Positions 47,082 to 56,533 of a DNA stretch of 64,000 nt are shown one piece after another; position 1 is the stretch's first letter; the number at the start of each line of letters is the position of its first letter. The notes beneath the pieces are model-generated. The model saw nothing but the letters and a program-made list of their open reading frames with translations. It did no database searches and was not told where the DNA came from. Location: NCBI RefSeq assembly GCF_904067045.1, contig NZ_CAJFDC010000015.1, positions 95,644-159,643 on the forward strand, written 5' to 3'. The DNA is from Pseudomonas sp. FEN (GTDB taxonomy: Bacteria > Pseudomonadota > Gammaproteobacteria > Pseudomonadales > Pseudomonadaceae). Position numbers and translations under genes: made by a program.

Positions 47082-47854
47082 GCCACACACTCACTGACCT
47101 TCTCCTGCATGGCTTGACGCAGGTTGTCCCACAACGCCAAACGGCTTTGCACGGCGGCGATGGCCGCGGTGTAGACCTCTTGCTGACGCTGGGCATCGCC
47201 ATTGACCAAGCGAGCAAGCAGACTTTCCGCCGCCGGGCCGTGGTCTTCGGAATCGACTTCGATATGGCGTTGCAAGTAGTAACGGAACGTCGGCGCATCG
47301 CCGGCAGTGATGCCCCAGTCATCAAGAATTCGCTGAAACATCTCTGGAATAACGCTTTCACGCCCGTGCAGGAAGGCTGCGGCCACGCCGTGTGTCGAGG
47401 CATTCAGCGCGGTTTCGATGGTATCGGTGACGAATGCGGAGGCCGCCAAACCAGCTCCGCAGCGCGTCAGCGCAGTTTGCAAATCAACACCTTCACGCAT
47501 CAACTTGACGAAAAACTCGATCTTGTCGGTGCTGGCCCCAACTTCCCGCATGGCATGCAAGTACAGTTCGAAATGGCTGTAGTGACCCCCTTGCAGATTC
47601 TGATCCGACTCCTCACCGAGGATGATTTCATTGATCAGATGCGCGGCGGCTGGGTCCATCGGCGGCAGCCAGGGCAAGCGCGTACAGGTCAGGTCCTGTT
47701 GCAGGCGCTTGGCCAGGGACATGAAATCCCATACGGCAAATACGTGGGTCTCCATAAAGGCCTGCAATACCGGCAGGGAGTTTATTTCAGAAAAAATTCG
47801 GTGCCTGCCAAGTTCAGCTTTCTTCTTATCCAATAACGCCTTCATATCTTCCAT
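47078..47854 (-). CDS. mgoB: DUF3050 haem-oxygenase-like diiron oxidase (MgoB/PvfA/HamA type)
   Basis: A 258-residue all-helical protein with the DUF3050 start (HRIFSEINSLPVLQAFMETH, then VFAVWDFMSLAKRLQ) and likely metal ligands in NEIILGEESD, HYSHFELYLHAM and RHIEVDSEDHGP. Members of this fold are diiron oxidases; here it leads the mgo/pvf/ham-type operon. The start at 47854 has GGGAG seven bases upstream. The stop overlaps the cupin start. Confidence 0.9.
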   Translation of the reverse strand: MEDMKALLDKKKAELGRHRIFSEINSLPVLQAFMETHVFAVWDFMSLAKRLQQDLTCTRLPWLPPMDPAAAHLINEIILGEESDQNLQGGHYSHFELYLHAMREVGASTDKIEFFVKLMREGVDLQTALTRCGAGLAASAFVTDTIETALNASTHGVAAAFLHGRESVIPEMFQRILDDWGITAGDAPTFRYYLQRHIEVDSEDHGPAAESLLARLVNGDAQRQQEVYTAAIAAVQSRLALWDNLRQAMQEKVSECVA

Positions 47855-48106
47855 CTTGCTCTCCCTATCAAGCTTAAGTTATACCCTGCGTTTCCGGCCC
47901 GTGCGCCTGATCCAGGCACAAGCAGACCCCGCTCGCCAATTCCGGCCAGGGCTGAATGATGCATTAGTTGATTACACGGATACGCCCTACCAACTCCAGA
48001 GGTAAGTTGGCAAAGCGAGAGGAAACTTAGAGCAAAAGGCGCTGGCCAAGCAAGTGCTTTTTAGAAAATTAATACTAAATATTTTTCAGATTAAAAAACA
48101 AAACAC
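47855..48106 (-). promoter_or_regulatory. AT-rich promoter region of the diazeniumdiolate signal operon
   Basis: The 250 bases before the mgoB-like start hold no gene. 48050-48106 is very AT-rich (aattaatactaaatatttttcag), unlike the flanking DNA, and suits a regulated promoter. I cannot identify a specific operator. Confidence 0.45.
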
Positions 48107-48148
48107 AAAAAAGCCCGAACAAAGTTAATTCCATTAACTTCATCAGGC
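48107..48148 (-). terminator. Rho-independent terminator of the efflux operon
   Basis: On minus, gcctgatg-AAGTTAAT-gga-ATTAACTT-tgttcgggc forms a long, nearly perfect stem followed by TTTTTT. It lies 166 bases past the MFS stop and separates the pump operon from the signal operon. Confidence 0.75.
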
Positions 48149-48313
48149 AATAGCCGTCCGCCACCCTTAACAAGGATGCAGACGACCCAGTATGTAGTTG
48201 CTTAAAAAAGCAATTTAATAAAGACAGATGTGGGCGGCTTCCCCTTTCACCATGCAAGATCCCTCTTATTGATTGACGATTAACCGCGAGCCACCCGCGG
48301 CGTTCCTGACTTT

Positions 48314-49858
48314 TTAGCCCTTCGATTGCTGACGTAACGCCAGGGCGGCCAATCCGCACACAATCAAGGCGACACACGAAAGGTAAAACGCATCGCTGTA
48401 AGCCATCAGATACGCCTCGCGGCGCACGGTGTGGATAAGCCCCTCAAGTACTTGCTGTTGAGCAGGCAGCAATTGGTTGAAAACAAACGCTTCGCTGTCC
48501 GCCATGCTGCTACGCAGGCGCTCCTGGAGCGACGGAGAAAACAAGGTGATGGATTCCCCTACTCGCTCGGAATGAAAGCGTTCGCGTATGGCGACGATCT
48601 GCGTCAGGCCAGCAGTGCCTACGGCACCGCCGAGGTTGCGCAGCATGGAGAACAGCGCAGAGGCAGAACCCGCCTCATTTTTAGCCAGTCCGGAAACCGC
48701 CAGCACCGAGAGCGCCACCATGATCAGCGGTTGTCCGATGCCTCGAACCACGGTGGATGGAATGATCACGTTGGCCGCACTGTCGACGTCCAGGTGCGCG
48801 CCGAGATAGCAACCCAGCGCCATGATGAAAAAGCCGCAGGCAACCATGACTTTCGGGTTGAGCCACTTCATCAGGCGCGGCATGAACGGCGCCAGGACCA
48901 ACTGCACCATGCCGTAGGCAATCAGGCTGATCCCGATCTCTCGGGCGTTATACCCCTGTAGCTGGGAGAGGTAATTGGGGACCAGGAACACCAGGCCGAA
49001 GGTGGCCCCGCCGAAAATGAACATGGCAACGCTGGCGACACCAAAATTGTAGCTTTTAAGCAAGCGCAAATTGATGAAGGAACGACTGCCATAAAGCTGT
49101 GACAGCACGAAATACACCAGGGCCACGGCGGCGGCCAGCGACATCCCGACGATGAAGTCAGAGCCAAACCAATCCTTGCGCCCGCCTTCTTCGAGCACGA
49201 TCTGCAAGCCGCCCAGGCCGACAATCATGGCGGCAATACCGCCCCAGTCCCCGCGTTTGAGCAAGTTCAATTGCATGGGTTTGGCATCAATCGACCACGC
49301 GACGGCCATCAGCAAAAGCACGCCTGGCGCCAGTTGCAGATAGAAGATCCAGCGCCAGGAATAGGCATCGGTCAACCAACCGCCAATGGACGGCCCCGCG
49401 GCCTGGGCCACGCTGTTGGACAGGGAGAACAGTGCCATGCCCATGGCGATCTTGCTGGGAGGCAGCTCGGTGATAATCAATTGGAACGACAAGGGGATCA
49501 ACACCGCGCCGGCGGCGCCCTGGATGACCCGGATAATGATCATCACCTCCAGGTTCGGCGCCCAGGAGCAGGCGATGGAGGCCAGCAAAAATACAAAGGA
49601 CCCCACCAGCATCACGCGGCGCAGGGAGAACACCTGTACCAACCAGGCGGTCAGCGGGATCATGACGATTTCAGCCACCAGATAAGCAGTCGATATCCAT
49701 GATCCCTCCTCGAAGGTCGCGCCCAACGATCCTTCGATTTCCGGCAGCGCGGCGCTCGTCACGTGAACGTTCATGCCCGCCATGAAACAGCCGAACAGCC
49801 CCCCGATCACCGCAACCCATGCGCGAAAGGAGACCGTCTTTTCATCGGCGTCAGTCAT
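48314..49858 (-). CDS. MFS drug transporter, DHA2/EmrB family
   Basis: A 514-residue inner-membrane pump with about 14 helices. Motif C-type AAGPSIGGWLTDAYSWRWIF and the early IEGSLGATFEEGSWISTAYL are typical of EmrB. The start at 49858 overlaps the HlyD stop. With the HlyD and OMF genes it forms a tripartite efflux system, likely exporting the product of one of the flanking clusters. Confidence 0.94.
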   Translation of the reverse strand: MTDADEKTVSFRAWVAVIGGLFGCFMAGMNVHVTSAALPEIEGSLGATFEEGSWISTAYLVAEIVMIPLTAWLVQVFSLRRVMLVGSFVFLLASIACSWAPNLEVMIIIRVIQGAAGAVLIPLSFQLIITELPPSKIAMGMALFSLSNSVAQAAGPSIGGWLTDAYSWRWIFYLQLAPGVLLLMAVAWSIDAKPMQLNLLKRGDWGGIAAMIVGLGGLQIVLEEGGRKDWFGSDFIVGMSLAAAVALVYFVLSQLYGSRSFINLRLLKSYNFGVASVAMFIFGGATFGLVFLVPNYLSQLQGYNAREIGISLIAYGMVQLVLAPFMPRLMKWLNPKVMVACGFFIMALGCYLGAHLDVDSAANVIIPSTVVRGIGQPLIMVALSVLAVSGLAKNEAGSASALFSMLRNLGGAVGTAGLTQIVAIRERFHSERVGESITLFSPSLQERLRSSMADSEAFVFNQLLPAQQQVLEGLIHTVRREAYLMAYSDAFYLSCVALIVCGLAALALRQQSKG

Positions 49859-51023
49859 GCGTATCGCCCTGTCCATTGCGACGGGTATCGACCGTCGTGA
49901 GCACGGACATGCCCGGCAAAACAGGAGCACCCTCATCGTGTTGATCAATCATGATCTTCACCGGAAAACGCTGCACGATCTTGGTGAAGTTGCCCGTGGC
50001 ATTGTCCGAAGGCAGCAAGGCGAACACCGCGCCGGAACCTGGCGAGAAACTGACCACATGACCTTTGAGCTTGCGCCCCGAATAGCTGTCGACACTGATA
50101 GCCACCGCCTGACCGGCACGCATATCCCGCAGTTGGGTTTCCTTGTAGTTGGCCACTACGTAGGCCTGCTGCAGCGGCACCACCGCGAGCAGCGGCAACC
50201 CCGGGGCCACATATTGCCGGGTACGCACCTTGCGCTGGCCTACGACCCCGTCAATGGGAGCGCGGATCAGCGTGTCCTCCAGGGCATTGCTGGCCAGTGC
50301 CAATTGGGCCCGGGCCCGATCGCGCTGGGCAATCTGTTGCTTGAGGGAGGCTTCGGCCAATTGCCGACGGGACAAGGCTACGTTCAGCCGGGTGTCCTGC
50401 TGACGCTGCATGGCCTGGGAAATTTCCACTGCCGCATTGGCCTGGGTGTAACTGGCGGTGGCGCTTTCCAGGCGCTGGGCACTGGCGGCGTGCTCGCGGG
50501 CCAGGCCTTCGTAACGTTGCCGGTCGAGGCCGGCGCGACGCAGCTCGGCACGCGCACTACGGGTCTGTGCGTCAGCCTGGGCGAGGCCCGCCCGCTGTTG
50601 GGCAATCAGACTGTCGGTGACCTGCAGGTTGACCTGTTGTGCAACCACCGCGGCCTCGGTCTCGGCCAGTTCGGCGCGAGCCTGATCCAGTCGGGCCTGA
50701 TAGTCACGGTCCTCGATGCGTACCAGCACGTCCCCCGCCTTCACCGGCTGGTCATCCTCCACCAGCACCTGAGCAACATAGCCGGACACCCGCGCACTGA
50801 TGGGAATCCAATCCGCGCGCACATAGGCATCATCGGTCTGTTCCAGATATCGACCGACGCTCATCCAGTAAACCCCGAACGCCAAGGCGCCGACCAACAG
50901 CACGCCGCCGCCCAACAGGATCAGATTCCTTTTACGGCGCTGCTTGCGATCATGCATGAGCTGCTGGACCACGCTCTCCTGCTCGCTCTGGAACGCGGTT
51001 TTTTCATCAACGGCAATATTCAT
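49851..51023 (-). CDS. HlyD/EmrA-type periplasmic adaptor
   Basis: A 390-residue membrane-fusion protein: one N-terminal helix near residues 34-54, a biotinyl-lipoyl half (QTDDAYVRADWIPISARVSG), a long helical hairpin rich in Ala/Gln/Arg, the second lipoyl half (TLIRAPIDGVVGQRKVRTRQ) and a beta-barrel. The start overlaps the OMF stop by ATGA. Confidence 0.94.
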   Translation of the reverse strand: MNIAVDEKTAFQSEQESVVQQLMHDRKQRRKRNLILLGGGVLLVGALAFGVYWMSVGRYLEQTDDAYVRADWIPISARVSGYVAQVLVEDDQPVKAGDVLVRIEDRDYQARLDQARAELAETEAAVVAQQVNLQVTDSLIAQQRAGLAQADAQTRSARAELRRAGLDRQRYEGLAREHAASAQRLESATASYTQANAAVEISQAMQRQQDTRLNVALSRRQLAEASLKQQIAQRDRARAQLALASNALEDTLIRAPIDGVVGQRKVRTRQYVAPGLPLLAVVPLQQAYVVANYKETQLRDMRAGQAVAISVDSYSGRKLKGHVVSFSPGSGAVFALLPSDNATGNFTKIVQRFPVKIMIDQHDEGAPVLPGMSVLTTVDTRRNGQGDTHD

Positions 51024-52522
51024 GGCTGGGTACCGGAAAAGGTGACAGAAGCATGCGAGGACGCATCGACAGAGGTCTCGGAGGAGGCAGACTGCCAACC
51101 ACCGCCGAGGGCTCGAAACAGGGCGATCTGGCGCTGCAACAATTGGCCATCCGCGTCGGCGCGGGTGGCTTGCAGGCGAATCAGTTGACGCTCGCTGTCC
51201 AGCACATCAAGGAAGTCGATCGAGCCGGCGTCGTAATTGAGCTGGGCCAGCTTGAAGGCCTTGCGGCTACCGTCCAGGGCCTGACTCAAGGCCGCGTGGC
51301 GCTGACGCTCACCGTCATACAAGGCCAGGGCCTGCCGCACTTCCTTGAGCGCCTTGAGCACGCTGGCTTCAAATTGCGCCACTTCGCCCCGCTCCAGCGC
51401 CTGGGCTTGGTTGACCCGTGCGCGATTGGCTTGCCAATTGGGAAATTGCCAGGTGATCAACGGGCCGATGCCGAACATCACCGCACTACTGTGCCCCAGC
51501 TCATTCAGCGCATGACTGGACGAGGACAGCGAACCGCCAAAGGTCACCTTCGGGTACAAATCCGCCTGAACGATATCCACCTGCAGCGAGGCCGCCTGCA
51601 ATACCCGCTCGGCTTGGCGAATATCCGGGCGACGCGCCAACAACCGCCAGCCATCCCCCACCGGCAACTCGGCATTGAGCTGCGGTACGGCTTCACAGGC
51701 CGCGGCCGCGGGGTCCTGCTTCAGGTCGGTAACACCGGTCAACATCGCCAGCTCGTACAACGCTACCTGCCGACGCGCTTCGAGCATCGGCAACAAGGCC
51801 AGGGTTTCCCCCTGCAGCACCTGCATCCGGGTGTATTCCAGATCAGTCACCAACCCGGCCCGGCGCTGTCGGTCGATCAGCGCAAGGCTTTGCGCAACGA
51901 CGTCCAGAGAGTCGCGCTGGACCTTGGCTCGCGCGCCCAAGGCACAGGCATTCACATAGGCGCGGGTGGTTTGTGCGGCGACGGTGACGCGCAGCAGATC
52001 TTCCGCATCCTGCGCGGCGGCGGCCTGGACCCGGGCGCGTTCGATGCTGTGCTGAACCTGGCCCCAGATATCCACCTGATAGGCCAGTTCAAAGCCGGGA
52101 TTGAACTGCCACTGCGAGGGGGCATGGCTATCGGTAGCCTTGGCCAGCGTCTGGTCATCGGCAGATTTGCCGTAAGTGGCGCCGAGTGATGCCTGAGTGG
52201 ATGGCCAGCGCTCGGCGTCGGCCTGCGTGATCCCGGCCAGCATCGATTGGACATGGGCCTGGGCCGTCGCCAGATCCCGGTTATGGAGCAATGCCTGCTC
52301 CACCAGGCGGTCAAGTCTGGGGTCGTTGTACAACCGCCACCATCGTTCGGGCAGCGCTTGGGCGGACACGCCTTGAGGCAAGCTGCTCAGGGGGTTGATG
52401 CGCGCCAGATGCGGTTGTGCCGGCTGATGGGTGATCCATGTGGAGCAGCCGGTCAAAAGAATGGCCGCCATGCCCAAGAGCGGAATATGGCCGTGCCACG
52501 CGGTAAAAAAGGGCGAGCGCAT
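51020..52522 (-). CDS. Outer-membrane efflux lipoprotein (NodT/OprM family)
   Basis: A 500-residue outer-membrane channel with a lipobox (AAILLTGCS) near residue 25, then the duplicated OEP domains (ERWWRLYNDPRLDRLVEQAL; DGWRLLARRPDIRQAERVLQ; IDFLDVLDSERQLI). The start is either 52522 or the ATG nine bases upstream (52531); neither has a strong ribosome site. First gene of the OMF-HlyD-MFS operon, 225 bases after the araC-type gene. Confidence 0.92.
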   Translation of the reverse strand: MRSPFFTAWHGHIPLLGMAAILLTGCSTWITHQPAQPHLARINPLSSLPQGVSAQALPERWWRLYNDPRLDRLVEQALLHNRDLATAQAHVQSMLAGITQADAERWPSTQASLGATYGKSADDQTLAKATDSHAPSQWQFNPGFELAYQVDIWGQVQHSIERARVQAAAAQDAEDLLRVTVAAQTTRAYVNACALGARAKVQRDSLDVVAQSLALIDRQRRAGLVTDLEYTRMQVLQGETLALLPMLEARRQVALYELAMLTGVTDLKQDPAAAACEAVPQLNAELPVGDGWRLLARRPDIRQAERVLQAASLQVDIVQADLYPKVTFGGSLSSSSHALNELGHSSAVMFGIGPLITWQFPNWQANRARVNQAQALERGEVAQFEASVLKALKEVRQALALYDGERQRHAALSQALDGSRKAFKLAQLNYDAGSIDFLDVLDSERQLIRLQATRADADGQLLQRQIALFRALGGGWQSASSETSVDASSHASVTFSGTQP

Positions 52523-52747
52523 CGCAAGCATCCAGAGTTCTGAGTAGAGACGCAGGTTATGGGAGCGGCCACTCCCGCTTCTCCTGAGTTCCAGACAACC
52601 ATCGTTTCGATTAGGACAACTGAACAATCTGCCTTTGAAAACCGTGGGGCTCAGCCTCCAAGCCGCCAAACCACAGACATGCCGAGGCATGGTCGCCCGT
52701 AAGGGTCGACCATGCTCGGCAAGGACTATTGGATTTCAAGGAAGGAG

Positions 52748-53488
52748 CTAGACCGAACGGCAATTGCTCGGGGTGTAACCCATGGTGCGCTTGAACATCG
52801 CGGTGAATGCACTGGGGCTTTGGTAACCATGCTCCAGCGCCACTTCCAGAATCGACGCGCCAGAAGCCAATCGCTGCAGACTGAGCAGCAACCGCGTGCG
52901 TTTGCGCCACTCGCTGTAGCTCATGCCCAGTTCTTTCTGGAACAAGCGAGCCAGGGTCCGTGAACTCATGTTCAGTTGCCCTGCCCAACTTTCCAGCTTC
53001 GACTCCTGGGAGGGATTGTCGATAAAGTCGGCACAGAGCGACTTCAGTCGAGGCTCGGCAGGGATAGGTACATGAGCCATTACCGGCTGCGCCCTGGCGA
53101 GCTCCGAGAAAATCAGATCGACGATCTGTGCATGGCGCAATCGAGCACCTTCATCATTGAGCTCACCCGCGGCCGCCACGATCAACTCACGCAACAGTGG
53201 CGACACCTTGATAACCTGGCATTCTTCCGCCAGGGCGCTGTGGGCACCCGGGGTAATCAGTAACGTGCGCATACGGACGTCGCCCGTCATACGGACCTGA
53301 TGTTCCCTACCCGAAGGTACCCAGAGCGCATGCCCGGAAGGCACGATCCAGGTCGTGCCAGCTACCGAGACCAGCATCACGCCGTCAATGGCATGCACCA
53401 GTTGCCCCTCGGTATGCCGATGCGAAGCAACTATGTCGCCATGACAGTAGTTACCGGCCAGCGCGGCCAGGGCTGTGTGCGCGTTCAT
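52748..53488 (-). CDS. AraC-family transcriptional regulator
   Basis: A 246-residue regulator with an N-terminal cupin sensor (VASHRHTEGQLVHAIDGVMLV, WVPSGREHQVRM) and two C-terminal helix-turn-helix units (LESWAGQLNMSSRTLARLFQ; ASILEVALEHGYQSPSAFTA). The start lies one base past the leuA-like stop, so it is probably cotranscribed with it. A local regulator of the pump or of the biosynthetic genes is likely. Confidence 0.92.
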   Translation of the reverse strand: MNAHTALAALAGNYCHGDIVASHRHTEGQLVHAIDGVMLVSVAGTTWIVPSGHALWVPSGREHQVRMTGDVRMRTLLITPGAHSALAEECQVIKVSPLLRELIVAAAGELNDEGARLRHAQIVDLIFSELARAQPVMAHVPIPAEPRLKSLCADFIDNPSQESKLESWAGQLNMSSRTLARLFQKELGMSYSEWRKRTRLLLSLQRLASGASILEVALEHGYQSPSAFTAMFKRTMGYTPSNCRSV

Positions 53489-53489
53489 C

Positions 53490-55184
53490 TCAGGACGGCA
53501 CCGCTGTGCTCAGCACGTTCAACAGCCCAAGGCGCGACGCGCGATTGACTGCGCTGGTCAGCGCCTTGAGGGAAGCCAGCAAGCTGCTGCCGTCACGCGC
53601 CGCACCAAACAGCAACTGGTTGCCCACGCGAATCTCGACATAGGCCAGTGCCTCCGCTTGCGCGCCATCGCGGGTAGAGTGCTCGTGATAATCCGCGATA
53701 TCGAAGATCAGGCCACGATGGGCAAAGGCATCGACCAGCGCCGCCAACGGACCGTTGCCCTCACCGCTCAGGTCGATCCTGTCCCTGCCGGCATGCAGCG
53801 TTCCCTCCAGGTAGGTCACATCACCTTCGCTGACCAATTTAGGCTGCGCCAGCGTGTAGGGATTCCCCTGATCCAGGTAGTGCTGGGTAAAACACGCCAG
53901 TATCATCTCGCCACTGATCTCCTGACCCGAACCGTCCGCCTCCTGCTGGACCAAGCTGCTGAACTCCATCTGCAACCGGCGCGGCATGACAATACCCTGC
54001 TGCTCAAGCAGATAGGCAACCCCGCCTTTACCCGATTGGCTGTTGACGCGTATCACCGCCTCGTAGCTGCGCCCCATATCGGCGGGGTCAATCGGCAGGT
54101 AAGGAACTTCCCAGAAGCCGTCAGGGTTGGCCTGGCGCGCGGCAAAACCTTTCTTGATCGCATCTTGGTGCGAACCTGAAAATGCGGTGAACACCAGCTC
54201 ACCCGCATAGGGATGACGAGGATGAGTAGGCAGTTGATTACAGTGCTCTACTTCGCGCTGTACGTGAATGATGTCCGAAAAATCAAGCTGCGGGTCTATG
54301 CCGCTGGTGTAGAGATTCATCGCCAAGGTCAGGATATCGACGTTGCCGGTTCGCTCGCCATTACCGAACAGGGTGCCTTCCACGCGCTCGGCACCGGCCA
54401 GGCACGCTTGCTCGGCGGTGGCGACACCGGTGCCCCGGTCATTATGCGGATGAACACTGATGACAACGCTGTCACGGCGACTGAAATGTCGACAGAACCA
54501 TTCAATCTGATCGGCAAAGACATTCGCGGTAGACACTTCGACCGTGGTCGGCAGATTCAGGATCATCTTGTTGTCCGGGGTAGGCGCAAAGACGTCCGTC
54601 ACCGCCTCACAGATTTCCAGGCCGAAATCCAACTCGGTGAAGCAAAAGGTTTCAGGGGAATACTGGAAGGTCCACTGCGTGCCTGGATTGTTCTCCATGT
54701 GACGCTTGATCTCTCGAGTCGCCTGCGTGGCGATCTCGATGCAACCCGCACGGTCGACGCCAAACACCACATCACGAAACACCGGCGCCGTGGCGTTGTA
54801 GACATGCACAATGGCACGCGGAACCCCTTTTAGCGCTTCGAAAGTCCGCTCGATGAGATGGCTGCGAGCCTGAGTCATGACCTGAATGGTGACATCGTCG
54901 GGAATCGCGTTACTGTCAATCAGCTCGCGAACGTAGTCGAAATCGGTTTGCGATGCGGCCGGAAAGCCCACTTCTATTTCCTTGAAACCGACCTTGACCA
55001 ACAGCTCGAAGAACCGGCGCTTGCGCTCCGCATTCATGGGCTCAATCAACGCCTGATTGCCATCACGCATATCAACGCTACACCAGGTAGGCGCCGCTTT
55101 CTGGACAAGATTGGGCCATTGGCGGTCCGCCAGGTCCACGGTGGCGAAGTGTCGATATTTGCTGGAAGGATCCTTGAGCATCAT
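53490..55184 (-). CDS. 2-isopropylmalate synthase paralogue in a biosynthetic cluster
   Basis: A 564-residue LeuA of the long proteobacterial/actinobacterial type. It condenses acetyl-CoA with 2-oxoisovalerate in leucine synthesis, or a related 2-oxo acid. Catalytic motifs are intact: MRDGNQALIEPM, EVGFPAASQTDF, HPHNDRGTG and NGERTGNV, and the C-terminal regulatory domain is present. There, DYHEHSTRDGAQAEALAYVE differs from the AIGAGTNA-type loop I recall in housekeeping Pseudomonas LeuA, so altered leucine feedback is possible. AAGGAG lies upstream. Being next to a LeuRS-like gene, it may supply precursor or act as a resistant copy. Confidence 0.92.
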   Translation of the reverse strand: MMLKDPSSKYRHFATVDLADRQWPNLVQKAAPTWCSVDMRDGNQALIEPMNAERKRRFFELLVKVGFKEIEVGFPAASQTDFDYVRELIDSNAIPDDVTIQVMTQARSHLIERTFEALKGVPRAIVHVYNATAPVFRDVVFGVDRAGCIEIATQATREIKRHMENNPGTQWTFQYSPETFCFTELDFGLEICEAVTDVFAPTPDNKMILNLPTTVEVSTANVFADQIEWFCRHFSRRDSVVISVHPHNDRGTGVATAEQACLAGAERVEGTLFGNGERTGNVDILTLAMNLYTSGIDPQLDFSDIIHVQREVEHCNQLPTHPRHPYAGELVFTAFSGSHQDAIKKGFAARQANPDGFWEVPYLPIDPADMGRSYEAVIRVNSQSGKGGVAYLLEQQGIVMPRRLQMEFSSLVQQEADGSGQEISGEMILACFTQHYLDQGNPYTLAQPKLVSEGDVTYLEGTLHAGRDRIDLSGEGNGPLAALVDAFAHRGLIFDIADYHEHSTRDGAQAEALAYVEIRVGNQLLFGAARDGSSLLASLKALTSAVNRASRLGLLNVLSTAVPS

Positions 55185-55642
55185 GGTGTTTCTCCTTTTT
55201 ATTTAGAACCGTTTCGTCCGCGGCCGGCCAAGGGGGCTTTGCACCACCGACCTTTGGATCCAATGCTAGTCGAACATAGCTTGATACAAATTGCGAAATC
55301 AGATCCGAAAGATAAAAAAAAACACTGAAAACACCAATTACAGGCGATTTTTTGGTTTTTACTCCTACTGGAGTCCGATCAAGACCATCTTGGACGCGTG
55401 GCAAGCGGACTTACCTACCTTGGCTAAACCTTCCAGTCCATCGTCAACAGACACACCCTCGGCAATGGGCGCGAAAACGGCTGTGGATCATCAGCCCCTC
55501 GCATCTTTTGCCTGAACCCAAGAACGTACAAGCAAATCCCTGGGCGGCTGATTATCGTTACTAAACGGGCTAGGGCCCCACTAGCAGGTAGGGGTCCCAA
55601 GCGAGGTAACGGTAAAGGATGTCAGGTCAGGAGCCAGCGAAA
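55185..55642. promoter_or_regulatory. Divergent promoter region between leuA-like and the halogenase cluster
   Basis: About 458 bases with no supported gene; promoters in both directions are expected. 55300-55370 is AT-rich. A weak GC hairpin (agggccccac ... gtaggggtccc) at about 55572-55600 precedes the plus-strand operon. The frame to an ATG at 55619 has no good ribosome site. No leader peptide rich in Leu codons is evident. Confidence 0.45.
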
Positions 55643-56533
55643 ATGGAATCAGCAATGCCTCGCAAACGCGCCGCGATCATCGGATCGGGAAGCATAGGGA
55701 TAGATTTGATGTACAAGGCGATGCGTTCTCATCATCTCGATCTGAGAATGGTGATAGGGCGCAGTCCCAATAGCGACGGTCTGGCCAGGGCCCGCGAATT
55801 GGGCATTGCAACCTCAGCCGAGGGGATTGAGTTTTTGGCCGAGCACGGCGATGAGCTCGACATTGTTTTCGATGCGACCTCCGCGCAATCTCACCGGATC
55901 AACGACCAGGTGTTTCGCAAGGCCAACCTGTTTGCGATAGACATGACGCCCGCGAAGATCGGGGCGATCTGCGTACCGTCGATCAATCTGGACAGCATGG
56001 CCAACGAGCGCAACGTGAATCTGATCACTTGTGGCGGCCAGGCAAGCATCCCATTGGCCTATGCGATCGCTCAGTCTTTCCAGTCCCTGGAATATATCGA
56101 AGTCGCCTCGACCATCGCGTCAAACAGCGCCGGTCTGGCGACCCGAGAAAACATCAATCAGTACATTTTGACCACCGAACAAGCCTTGCGGCATTTCAGC
56201 GGCGCTGGCATGACCAAGGCGGTTCTGAATATCAACCCGGCCAAACCTGGCATCGACATGCAGACGACAGTGTTCGCCAAGGGCAACTATGAATGCATCG
56301 AGAAAGTTCGGGCGAGTGTCAGGCAGATGGTTGCTCGCGTTCAACAATATGTTCCCGGCTACCAGATGGTCCTGGAGCCCATCGAATCGAAGGGCCACCT
56401 GACCATGAGCGTGACTGTGCGAGGTAGCGGTGATTACCTGCCGGCCTACGCTGGCAACCTGGACATTATCAATTGTGCCGCCATTGCTGTCGCCGAACTC
56501 CATTCTGCTTGCTGGGAGCGGACCGCCGCATGA
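55643..56533 (+). CDS. Acylating acetaldehyde dehydrogenase homologue (MhpF/NikA-like)
   Basis: A 296-residue enzyme that, in the family, interconverts acyl-CoA and aldehyde with NAD. The Rossmann motif is AAIIGSGSIGIDLMYKAM and the catalytic Cys is in LITCGGQASIPLAYAI. I chose ATG 55643 because AGGAG lies nine bases upstream. The stop overlaps the aldolase start (ATGA), as in channelled MhpE-MhpF pairs. In catabolic operons the pair cleaves 4-hydroxy-2-oxovalerate; in nikkomycin synthesis NikA/NikB homologues run toward synthesis. A biosynthetic role here is inferred from context. Confidence 0.92.
   Translation: MESAMPRKRAAIIGSGSIGIDLMYKAMRSHHLDLRMVIGRSPNSDGLARARELGIATSAEGIEFLAEHGDELDIVFDATSAQSHRINDQVFRKANLFAIDMTPAKIGAICVPSINLDSMANERNVNLITCGGQASIPLAYAIAQSFQSLEYIEVASTIASNSAGLATRENINQYILTTEQALRHFSGAGMTKAVLNINPAKPGIDMQTTVFAKGNYECIEKVRASVRQMVARVQQYVPGYQMVLEPIESKGHLTMSVTVRGSGDYLPAYAGNLDIINCAAIAVAELHSACWERTAA

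Noticed and set aside
46734..47854. Cupin and DUF3050 genes as a TenA/thiaminase pair
   Set aside because: The order and the AurF-like and A-T-R NRPS neighbours identify the mgo/pvf/ham operon instead.
48075..48377. 100-codon minus-strand frame between the MFS and signal operons
   Set aside because: It spans the MFS 3' end and the terminator hairpin and has no ribosome site or family.
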